A DNA stretch of 46,477 nt. It comes from a virus. The notes below the pieces were generated by a model, which saw only the letters and a list, made by a program, of their open reading frames with translations, ran no database searches and was not told where the DNA came from. The stretch lies in IMG/VR virus record IMGVR_UViG_3300010885_036964, positions 1 through 46,477 of that record, one strand, 5' to 3'. Position 1 is the first letter of the stretch. Every line of letters starts with the position of its first letter. This document shows positions 39,991 through 46,477 of the stretch, piece by piece. The translations under genes were made by a program, and so were the position numbers.

Positions 39991-40305
39991 ATGGATACCA
40001 ACGAACTTATTTCCCACAGCCGTGCCCGCTTTGATCATCATCAGGCCCGTATTGTGCTCAAAGAAAAATATCAGGCCAAAATGACCTTTGCCTATGGCGG
40101 AGGCATGTGGCGAGCAGGACCCGATCTTATTAACTTGTTAACTACATCATTAGAACACGGGCAACAAGGATTGGTATTGCTTGATCTATATGATACCCCA
40201 GTTATGGTTGATTACAAAGAACTATTAAAACTAGCACAACAACGCTGGCAAGAGCAAATGAATGCCTGGTTGGTAGAATATGAAGAACTGAATCGTAACA
40301 GATGA
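39991..40305 (+). CDS. Small conserved phage protein, function unknown
   Basis: A 104-residue, mainly helical soluble protein (HSRARFDHHQARIVLKEKYQ, MTFAYGGGMWRAGPDLINLL, DLYDTPVMVDYKELLKLAQQ, EQMNAWLVEYEEL). It recalls a small family found in marine T4-like phages, by the EKYQAKMTFAYGGGMW core; I cannot name a function. The start lacks a ribosome-binding site and lies just after a TATAATAA box, so it could be leaderless; no better ATG exists before the conserved core. The stop overlaps the glycosyltransferase ATG as ATGA. Confidence 0.7.
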   Translation: MDTNELISHSRARFDHHQARIVLKEKYQAKMTFAYGGGMWRAGPDLINLLTTSLEHGQQGLVLLDLYDTPVMVDYKELLKLAQQRWQEQMNAWLVEYEELNRNR

Positions 40306-41108
40306 CACAAGGAGTTCTTTTATTTGCATATAACAATGAGCACATTGACTATTTGGCCATGGCCGCATGGTCAGCTCAAAACATACGTAGACACTTAAAT
40401 TTACCAGTGTGTGTGGTTACTGATACACCAGACATTCCAGAATCATATCGATTTGATCAAGTAGTGCGTGTAGCGTTACCAGAAGAAGAACAAAAACGAT
40501 ATTTTAAAGATTACAAAGATGTCGGCGCCTGGCACAATAAAAATCGATCTAATGCGTATGAGTTGAGCCCATGGGATCACACCCTGGTGTTGGATGTTGA
40601 TTTTGTAGTAGCATCCGATCAACTAACACGGTTGTTTGATATTGATCAAGATTTTCTTGCACATCGGTGGGCGTATGATGTTTCTGGATTTTCGGCATTT
40701 CAAGACAACAACTGGTTTGGCACATACAAGATGCCAATGAGTTGGGCAACCATTATGTGTTTTCGTCGTAGTAAGAAAGCAGAATTAATTTTCAATAGTA
40801 TGCAAATGATTCGCGACAACTGGCTACATTACCGACAACTATATCAGGTCAGTGAACATACTTTTCGCAATGATTATGCCTTAAGCATAGCAATGAACCT
40901 AGTAGATGGTCATACTCTCAGCACACCATCAATACCTTGGCAGTTGGCTTCGGTTACTCCTGAAACCAAATTGACACAGGTTGATCCAGATACATATAAA
41001 ATACAATATGAATCAACTAATTCTAAACCAAAATGGATGTTACTACAACAGGATTTTCATGCCATGGGTAAACAAGCACTAGGAGAAATTGTTGCCAATC
41101 CTTGCTGA
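40302..41108 (+). CDS. Glycosyltransferase-like protein (GT-A fold), DxD motif
   Basis: A 268-residue protein. VLLFAYNNEHIDYLAMAAWS followed by LPVCVVTDTPD is the N-terminal nucleotide-binding half of a GT-A fold, and TLVLDVDFVVAS provides a DxD-type motif (D98-V-D100) for metal and nucleotide-sugar. Further pieces are HRWAYDVSGFSAFQDNNWFG and MCFRRSKKAELIF. It resembles the phage relatives of GT8-like enzymes; donor and acceptor are unknown. The gene begins inside the stop of the preceding gene (ATGA) and overlaps the next, related gene by about 20 nt. Confidence 0.7.
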   Translation: MTQGVLLFAYNNEHIDYLAMAAWSAQNIRRHLNLPVCVVTDTPDIPESYRFDQVVRVALPEEEQKRYFKDYKDVGAWHNKNRSNAYELSPWDHTLVLDVDFVVASDQLTRLFDIDQDFLAHRWAYDVSGFSAFQDNNWFGTYKMPMSWATIMCFRRSKKAELIFNSMQMIRDNWLHYRQLYQVSEHTFRNDYALSIAMNLVDGHTLSTPSIPWQLASVTPETKLTQVDPDTYKIQYESTNSKPKWMLLQQDFHAMGKQALGEIVANPC

Positions 41109-41865
41109 ACGCGGTTATCTTATTCCGGCCATTGATACTGACTCTGTGGACTACTTGAGTTGTGCTCGACAATTAGCTAGATCAATTCGACAGTGGCATC
41201 CAGATGCCAACATCTCTGCAATAACAGTTAAACGATGTGATGATCCAGTATTTGATCATGTGATTCCGTTGCCCCACGGTGACCTAGGCGGCTTTGCTAA
41301 TGATTGGCAATGCTTTTCTGCCAGTCCGTACCGACAAACTATTAAACTAGAAGCCGACATGTATGCGGCCACACCAATTGATCATTGGTGGACACTATTT
41401 GAAAAGCGCGACGTGGTTATAAGCCAAGGATGTAAAGGCCTATACAATGAGCCCAGCAACAACAGAACTTATCGCAGATTGTTTGATGAGAATTGTTTGC
41501 CTGATTTATATAATGCTATTACATATTGGCGCCTAAGTTCTACTGCTAAAGAATTTTTTGAATTGGTTAGATCAATATTTGAAAACTGGGATCAATTTAA
41601 AACCATGCTTAAATTTCCGGACGAATCGGCTACAACGGATGTTGTATATGCCATGGCCGCAGTGATCATGGGCGTAGAAACAGTTACCTTGCCGCCTGCA
41701 GTTGGTCCACAAATTACACATATGAAACGTGGAATCATTCCAACTATAACTGACGATTGGACCAATGAGTTGGTTTGGGAAACAACTGATCCTGGACTCA
41801 GAATACATACAGTAGCACAATCAGGATTTGTTCATTATCACATTAAAGATTGGAGAATTGCATGA
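41089..41865 (+). CDS. Second glycosyltransferase-like protein (GT-A fold), TTG start
   Basis: A 258-residue protein with LIPAIDTDSVDYLSCARQLA, RSIRQWHPDANISAITVKRC, and KLEADMYAATPIDHWW, where E88-A-D90 replaces the DxD motif. The position and flanking pattern match the upstream protein, so the two look like diverged relatives of one fold. No ATG is available at this end; AGGAG is followed by two consecutive TTG codons, and the second (6 nt spacing) is as likely as the first. The gene overlaps its neighbours on both sides, so translation is coupled. Substrate unknown. Confidence 0.65.
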   Translation: MLPILAERGYLIPAIDTDSVDYLSCARQLARSIRQWHPDANISAITVKRCDDPVFDHVIPLPHGDLGGFANDWQCFSASPYRQTIKLEADMYAATPIDHWWTLFEKRDVVISQGCKGLYNEPSNNRTYRRLFDENCLPDLYNAITYWRLSSTAKEFFELVRSIFENWDQFKTMLKFPDESATTDVVYAMAAVIMGVETVTLPPAVGPQITHMKRGIIPTITDDWTNELVWETTDPGLRIHTVAQSGFVHYHIKDWRIA

Positions 41866-42137
41866 GTAAAGACGAAGACAAAATTAAACACAGCAAGCGG
41901 TTGCTAAAAGATGATAACGCTATTAAAAAACAAATTAAAATTGCCAAATCACATGGTCTACCCGTAGAAAATCCACATGGGTTTGCCAAGCATCATGTTA
42001 TGGATTGCGGACAACCTGGGTGCGTGGTGTGTGGTAATCGTCGCAAAGTTTGGGGAGAAAAAACTGTGCAAGAACAAAAGTTTGACAAACAATACAAAGC
42101 AGATCAACGTGCCAGCGATGACAACGCCAATGACTGA
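41862..42137 (+). CDS. Small His/Cys cluster protein, function unknown
   Basis: A 91-residue, strongly basic protein. The core AKHHVMDCGQPGCVVCGNRR, followed by KVWGEKTVQEQKF, has H44/H45, C49, C54 and C57, enough for a zinc or Fe-S site. The N-terminus is Lys-rich and helical. I recall similar small proteins (CxxCxNPRK, GExTxQE) in marine T4-like phages with no known function. The frame extends to 41850, but ATG 41862 overlaps the upstream stop as ATGA and gives the cleaner start. It sits amid glycosyltransferase genes. Confidence 0.75.
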   Translation: MSKDEDKIKHSKRLLKDDNAIKKQIKIAKSHGLPVENPHGFAKHHVMDCGQPGCVVCGNRRKVWGEKTVQEQKFDKQYKADQRASDDNAND

Positions 42138-42483
42138 AGAAGAATTTTTTAGTATATGGCAAAACCAAGTATTAGACGTACACGGTGATCCGGAGTATCG
42201 ATTATATTATGATGACAATGGTTTTCCACTATTTTATAGTATGGAACAGTTGCCAGGTAATTACATAGTCGTTGATCAAGATACATACCTTAGTGGCGCT
42301 AAACACATTAGGGTAATCAATGGAAAAATAGTAGTATACCAAACAACCTTTGCTAAAAAATTAGTACCATCTACTAACGGTGTTGCTTGCGCCGTCAATG
42401 ATGTTTGTGTAGTCGTGGCCAAAGATCAACCGCATGTTGCATGGTGTTTAAAAAAACAGGAACTAGAAGATGAAACAAATTGA
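42130..42483 (+). CDS. Hypothetical protein, 117 residues
   Basis: Starts MTEEEFFSIWQNQVL; then EYRLYYDDNGFPLFYSMEQL, GNYIVVDQDTYLSGAKHIRV and LVPSTNGVACAVNDVCVVV, giving an all-beta to mixed small soluble domain. I do not recognise the family, though such proteins accompany radical SAM and glycosyltransferase genes in related phages. The frame is open back to 41977, but that overlaps the preceding gene heavily. ATG 42130 gives an 8-nt overlap; ATG 42118 is the alternative. It overlaps the next gene by 14 nt. Confidence 0.65.
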   Translation: MTEEEFFSIWQNQVLDVHGDPEYRLYYDDNGFPLFYSMEQLPGNYIVVDQDTYLSGAKHIRVINGKIVVYQTTFAKKLVPSTNGVACAVNDVCVVVAKDQPHVAWCLKKQELEDETN

Positions 42484-43399
42484 TATAGCAGATTTAGATT
42501 GCATTTACTTGACCTATGACGAACCACAAAAAGAAGAGTTTTGGGTTCGGATACGCAACATGATTCCTTGGGCCAAACGAGTTGACGGAGTCAAAGGATC
42601 AGATGCTGCACACAAGGCCGCTGCCGCTGTCAGTGACACTGAACGCTTTGTCCTAATCGACGGCGATAACATGCCGGATCCTAAATTTTTTAATCTCACA
42701 ATGGAATTTCCAGACGGCGAATGGGAAAATGCTGTGTTCCGTTGGAGAGCTCGAAATCACATCAACGGACTGATGTACGGCAATGGTGGACTAAGCTCGT
42801 GGACTAGGGCCTTTGTTAACAGTATGAAAACCCACGAAGCAACTACAGGCACAGCAGAAACTGAAGTAGAGTTTTGTTTTGATCCATTGTACTGGCCAAT
42901 GTATGACTGCTATTCAACAACCTATCCTAACGGATCGGCATTTCATGCCTGGCGTGCCGGCTTCCGCGAAGGAGTCAAAATGTGTTTGAATCGTGGCACT
43001 AGACCAACCATTTCAGAATTTAAGGATCGTGTGCACCAACGCAATCTAGACCACTTGACCATATGGCACAATGTAGGCCGTGATGTTGACCACGGTGCTT
43101 GGGCCATTGCTGGATCAAGAATGGGTACTTATATGACCATGATCACACCCCAATGGGATCATAGAGCAGTGCAAGATTTTGCTGAACTGGAAAAATTATG
43201 GGATACAGTAAAAGATTCAGATCCAGAACTGGTAGCAGGCCGAGTAGCCGAAGATCTAAGCACACAACTAGACTTGCCAATCAACATGATGTTGGAAAAT
43301 GAAAGTGCATTTTTTAAACAGCACTACAGAAGCAATTGGCACAATCGTGGAGTAATGACTAGAGAAATTGATGTAATACGACAGCAAGAAGGTTGGTAA
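42470..43399 (+). CDS. Glycosyltransferase-like protein with DGDN motif
   Basis: A 309-residue protein. DIADLDCIYLTYDEPQKEEF, then FVLIDGDNMPDPKFF (D64-G-D66-N67), recalls the DxD region of GT2-like enzymes, here as IDGDN. Later segments AVFRWRARNHINGLMYGNGG, FDPLYWPMYDCYSTTYPNG, and SAFHAWRAGFREGVKMCLNR are common to a phage family often next to twitch radical SAM genes, as I recall it. The family assignment is from motif and context only. The gene overlaps the previous one by 14 nt and ends 1 nt before the next start. Confidence 0.65.
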   Translation: MKQIDIADLDCIYLTYDEPQKEEFWVRIRNMIPWAKRVDGVKGSDAAHKAAAAVSDTERFVLIDGDNMPDPKFFNLTMEFPDGEWENAVFRWRARNHINGLMYGNGGLSSWTRAFVNSMKTHEATTGTAETEVEFCFDPLYWPMYDCYSTTYPNGSAFHAWRAGFREGVKMCLNRGTRPTISEFKDRVHQRNLDHLTIWHNVGRDVDHGAWAIAGSRMGTYMTMITPQWDHRAVQDFAELEKLWDTVKDSDPELVAGRVAEDLSTQLDLPINMMLENESAFFKQHYRSNWHNRGVMTREIDVIRQQEGW

Positions 43400-43400
43400 A

Positions 43401-44816
43401 TTGCAAAACAAAGGCGACGAAGTTGTAACCAACTTTAAATCAAAGTTTTTAGGCGACGCAGAGTTCATGAAGGAGAACTTGGGTCACGGATTGTGTTTAG
43501 CCAAATGGAAACAAGTAAGTCTACACCTGCCCACAGGACTTAACAACAGTTGTTACCACCCACCCTTACATGCTATTCCTGCAGAACTATTAAAGGATAA
43601 TCCGTCGGCGTTACACAACACTCCGCACAAAAAAGAACAGCGTAAAATTATGCTGAAACAAGACCGCCCCGATGAGTGTAGCTATTGCTGGACCATGGAA
43701 GACAACAACAAGTTAAGCGATCGGCATTACCGTAGTGGCGAGCCCTGGGCCGCCAAAGACTTTGATGTTATAACCAACTCAAATGGAGACGAAGATGTCG
43801 TACCTAGTTATGTTGAAGTTAATTTTAATCATGCTTGTAATTTGGCATGTAGTTACTGTAGTCCTCAATTTAGTTCAACTTGGCAACAAGAAATGGATCA
43901 GTATGGCGCTTACCCTACTAGCAATAGACACAACGATCCTAGTCACTTTATTGGTCGCAATCGTCCTATCCCAGTTCGCGAGCATAATCCCTATGTAGAA
44001 GCCTTCTGGGATTGGTGGCCTACCTTGTATCCAGAACTACAACACTTTAGGATGACCGGCGGTGAACCACTTTTAGACAAGAATACCTATCGGGTGTTTG
44101 ACTATGTGTTGGCCAATCCTAAGCCTGACTTACACTTGAACGTAACGTCAAACTTTAGCGTAGACGAAAAGTCATGGCAAAAGTACAAGGGCTATGTTAA
44201 AGAATTATGTGAAGGTGAAAAGATTGAACACTTTATGCAATTTGTTAGTTTAGATAGTTGGTTTGAACAAGCTGAATATATCAGGCACGGATTAGATTTT
44301 GGGTTACTATGGGATCGTGTAAATCAATTCCTTACTGACATACCGGGTCGCAATAGCATTACCTTTATTATAACTATGAACAATCTCAGCGTAACAGGGT
44401 TGGGTAAATTGTTTTCAGGTATATTAGGTCTTAGAAAAATATATAGTAAGACTTATCAGCGTATATGGTTTGATACTCCTGTGCTACGGCAGCCCGCCTG
44501 GCAAAGTTTACAACTACTCCCGGAAAGTTATGTAGATCAACTTGAAACAGTCTGGGCGTTTATGTTGAAGAATATTGAAACAGAAGAAACAAGATTCCAA
44601 GGATTTAAAGACTATGAAATTGCTAGACTAGATCGAGACATTGCCTGGATGCGTGATGGGCAAAAATTGGATCCTGCCTATATAACCCAGAACAAAGCAG
44701 ACTTTTATCGCTTCTTTGCAGAAGCAGACCGCAGACACGGCACAGATTTTTTAACAACTTTTCCAGAAATGAGTGCCTGGTGGGCAGAATGCGAATATCA
44801 TGCTCGGCAATCATAA
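43401..44816 (+). CDS. Twitch-type radical SAM enzyme (full length)
   Basis: A 471-residue protein starting at TTG 43401 directly after the previous stop; no ATG is near. The N-terminal half supplies four Cys that fit an auxiliary cluster: GLCLAKW (C32), SCYHPP (C51) and CSYCW (C93, C96), with the phage-type segment NPSALHNTPHKKEQRK. The radical SAM motif is ACNLACSYC (C146, C150, C153), followed by FRMTGGEPLLDKNTY and LHLNVTSNFS of the barrel. This is the N-terminal-twitch radical SAM family of phages. The substrate is unknown. A paralog lies two genes on. Confidence 0.85.
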   Translation: MQNKGDEVVTNFKSKFLGDAEFMKENLGHGLCLAKWKQVSLHLPTGLNNSCYHPPLHAIPAELLKDNPSALHNTPHKKEQRKIMLKQDRPDECSYCWTMEDNNKLSDRHYRSGEPWAAKDFDVITNSNGDEDVVPSYVEVNFNHACNLACSYCSPQFSSTWQQEMDQYGAYPTSNRHNDPSHFIGRNRPIPVREHNPYVEAFWDWWPTLYPELQHFRMTGGEPLLDKNTYRVFDYVLANPKPDLHLNVTSNFSVDEKSWQKYKGYVKELCEGEKIEHFMQFVSLDSWFEQAEYIRHGLDFGLLWDRVNQFLTDIPGRNSITFIITMNNLSVTGLGKLFSGILGLRKIYSKTYQRIWFDTPVLRQPAWQSLQLLPESYVDQLETVWAFMLKNIETEETRFQGFKDYEIARLDRDIAWMRDGQKLDPAYITQNKADFYRFFAEADRRHGTDFLTTFPEMSAWWAECEYHARQS

Positions 44817-45987
44817 ACTTATACTAGACACACATAGCGAAGTCTATAGAGAACTGCTACCATGGGCCGACGGCGAGTTCTGGGATATTAGGCAACACAA
44901 AATAGTTCCGGGCGCTGTATACGTCATGTGCCGTGAACAGGTCAACAACTACAACTACGAAATACAAGAACTAGCTCGTAGTGGGCAAGTAACTGTAATA
45001 CTAGATAACGCTGCAGAAGGAAGTGAAACATTAGTCACCTGGTGTTTTGTTAAAGGATTAATTAACTTAATAGAAGAAGGCCGAATACTATTAATCGGCG
45101 GCGGCGATATGGATCCCGACCGCTGGCCTTACATGAGTTACGAATATTTTTTACCTAAGATATTTGACTTTGATGAAAACGTCGAAGCAGGCGGTCGTAT
45201 AAACGAGTATTTTTCAGTCACTGATAAACCATACAAGTTCTTATTTCTAAATGGGCGTATGCGTAGCCATAGAAAATACCTGTTAGAAAGATTTCAATCA
45301 AACGGATTATTAGATCAAAGTCTATGGACAAATCTTGATACTGATCTTGTGCTAATTAAAAATCTGCCGCAGATACGTTGGCAAAATTTTAATAATATGA
45401 ATATGATTAAATTACAATTTGAGCACATGGGTGTAGACCGTATGGAACTGCCAATTGATCTACATTTCCTACCCAAAGAATATGAAACACCTGCGTTTAG
45501 GAACAATATAGATCATTTGCCCTCTGCTGGCACTGTTAAATTTAACTTGTTCAACAACACCTGGGGTGATGCTGTGGTAGATGGCACAGCATACAGAGAC
45601 ACTTACTTTAGTCTAGTAACTGAAACGGTATTTAATTACCCTTATAGTTTTAGAACAGAAAAAATTTGGAAACCTATTGCTGTAGGGCATCCGTTTATAG
45701 CTGTGGCCAATCAAGGATTTTATCGAGACCTACATCATTTAGGATTTAAAACATTTGGCCACGTTGTTGATGAATCATTTGATACTATAGAAAACAGTCA
45801 AGACCGTATAGAACGTATAGCTCACGTGGTTGAAGATTTATGCCAACAAGACCTTGCAAGTTTCTACAAAGAGTGTTATAATATATGTAAATACAATCAA
45901 GACCTATATACTGAAATGCGTCACCTGGTTCCTAGAGAATTACCCGATCAGTTCCATCACTTTATCAACCAATATTCCAATGAATGA
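44800..45987 (+). CDS. Putative glycosyltransferase (GT-B-like C-terminal region)
   Basis: A 395-residue protein between two radical SAM genes. The C-terminal part has YFSLVTETVFNYPYSFRTEK, IWKPIAVGHPFIAVANQGFY and LGFKTFGHVVDESFD. This recalls fucosyltransferase/exostosin-like enzymes, in which SEK/TEK, a PF(I/V) turn and a later GF-TF-DESYD segment occur in the donor-binding region. The N-terminal half (KLILDTHSEVYRELLPWADG) has no clear motif. The frame extends to 44773, but I chose ATG 44800, which gives a smaller overlap with the radical SAM gene. The 3' end overlaps the next gene by 8 nt. Confidence 0.65.
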   Translation: MLGNHKLILDTHSEVYRELLPWADGEFWDIRQHKIVPGAVYVMCREQVNNYNYEIQELARSGQVTVILDNAAEGSETLVTWCFVKGLINLIEEGRILLIGGGDMDPDRWPYMSYEYFLPKIFDFDENVEAGGRINEYFSVTDKPYKFLFLNGRMRSHRKYLLERFQSNGLLDQSLWTNLDTDLVLIKNLPQIRWQNFNNMNMIKLQFEHMGVDRMELPIDLHFLPKEYETPAFRNNIDHLPSAGTVKFNLFNNTWGDAVVDGTAYRDTYFSLVTETVFNYPYSFRTEKIWKPIAVGHPFIAVANQGFYRDLHHLGFKTFGHVVDESFDTIENSQDRIERIAHVVEDLCQQDLASFYKECYNICKYNQDLYTEMRHLVPRELPDQFHHFINQYSNE

Positions 45988-46477
45988 TTTAGATTTTAAA
46001 CGAAATATTTTAGACAACCTAAGCTCTAGCTTCTGTGCGGCCAAATGGTACAATGCTACTATATGGTTAGGGTCAGGGCAAACTACCAGTTGCCACCACC
46101 CACCTGCACACGCGATTGATCGAGAAGAATTAAAAACTAATCCCAAGGCATTACACAATACCCCAAATAAAAAACTTGATCGAGCTATGATGCAAGCTGG
46201 TCAACGTCCTAAGGGTTGCGAATACTGCTGGAAGATTGAAGACATGGGTCGCGATGCTATTAGCGACCGCGTGTACAAAAGTAAAATTTACCCTATAGAG
46301 GCCCTTAATGAAGCATACCACACACCCAATCAAGAAGATGTCAATCTTCGCACTCTTGAAATTGCATTCGATCGCACTTGCCAATTTGCTTGTAGCTATT
46401 GTAACCCTGCTTTCAGTAGCACATGGGTTCGAGACATACAACGCAACGGTGCCTATGAGTCCTTGGTGTCTGATGGG
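45980..46477 (+). CDS. Second twitch-type radical SAM enzyme (3' truncated by window edge)
   Basis: An open frame of 166 codons from ATG 45980 to the window end. It aligns with the upstream 471-residue enzyme: SFCAAKW (C19), SCHHPP (C38), NPKALHNTPNKKLDRAMM, CEYCW (C80, C83), RTCQFACSYC (C134, C138, C141), NPAFSSTWVRD. All seven cluster Cys match the paralog, so it is probably functional. About 300 residues are missing from view. It overlaps the glycosyltransferase by 8 nt. Differences between the two copies suggest different substrates or a division of labour. Confidence 0.85.
   Translation, partial: MNDLDFKRNILDNLSSSFCAAKWYNATIWLGSGQTTSCHHPPAHAIDREELKTNPKALHNTPNKKLDRAMMQAGQRPKGCEYCWKIEDMGRDAISDRVYKSKIYPIEALNEAYHTPNQEDVNLRTLEIAFDRTCQFACSYCNPAFSSTWVRDIQRNGAYESLVSDG

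Noticed and set aside
1-46477. CRISPR arrays, insertion sequences, integrase or attachment sites
   Set aside because: No regularly spaced direct repeats, transposase motifs or terminal inverted repeats were seen.

Overview
The window is a fragment of a large T4-superfamily myovirus genome (Caudoviricetes). It is not cellular chromosome: it carries a T4-type baseplate cluster (gp48/54-like, gp53, gp5, gp25, gp6 and a giant gp7-like protein), a gp46/gp47 recombination nuclease and a gp55-type late sigma factor, with tightly packed genes and 1-8 nt overlaps. No capsid, terminase, polymerase, tRNA or integrase gene is seen, so this is a minor part of a bigger genome. The radical-SAM and glycosyltransferase content resembles marine or freshwater T4-like phages (cyanophage or pelagiphage-like), but the host cannot be read from the sequence.

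Layout. 1-418: the 3' end of one gene and a small conserved hypothetical, both rightward. 419-842: a convergent, gene-free interval with several hairpins. 843-9767: one leftward polycistron, read from right to left. It begins at a sigma70-like promoter (9793-9820) and encodes a late sigma factor with a long N-terminal extension, gp47, gp46, an unknown protein, a radical SAM enzyme with a B12-binding-like domain, a miniature SDR/epimerase-like protein, a SPASM-type radical SAM enzyme, a GIY-YIG endonuclease-like protein and an SGNH-hydrolase-like protein. 9834-39918: the rightward virion block: bicupin, tail-tube cap, gp53, hub candidate, gp5-like spike, unknown, gp25, gp6, the 4811-residue baseplate protein, a 48-residue gene missed by length cut-offs, a structural protein, a tail fiber and another structural or fiber protein, ending at a strong hairpin (39939-39958). 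39991-46477: a rightward accessory block with a small conserved protein, four glycosyltransferase-like genes, a Cys-rich small protein, a hypothetical and two paralogous twitch-type radical SAM enzymes, the last cut by the window edge.

How the parts fit. The leftward transcript would supply the recombination nuclease and gp55-like sigma. TATAAATA-like late promoters lie before gp6 and before the tail fiber, so sigma made from the left arm probably switches on the virion block. The radical SAM, glycosyltransferase, SDR and SGNH genes are best read as a decoration or sugar/peptide modification toolkit whose target is unknown.

Most notable: (1) seven FG-GAP-like repeats, enough for an integrin-alpha-style beta-propeller, inside the giant baseplate protein; (2) four radical SAM genes of three architectures in 46 kb, interleaved with glycosyltransferases; (3) a 48-residue gene resembling the N-terminus of the gene it overlaps; (4) a late sigma factor carrying about 180 extra N-terminal residues.
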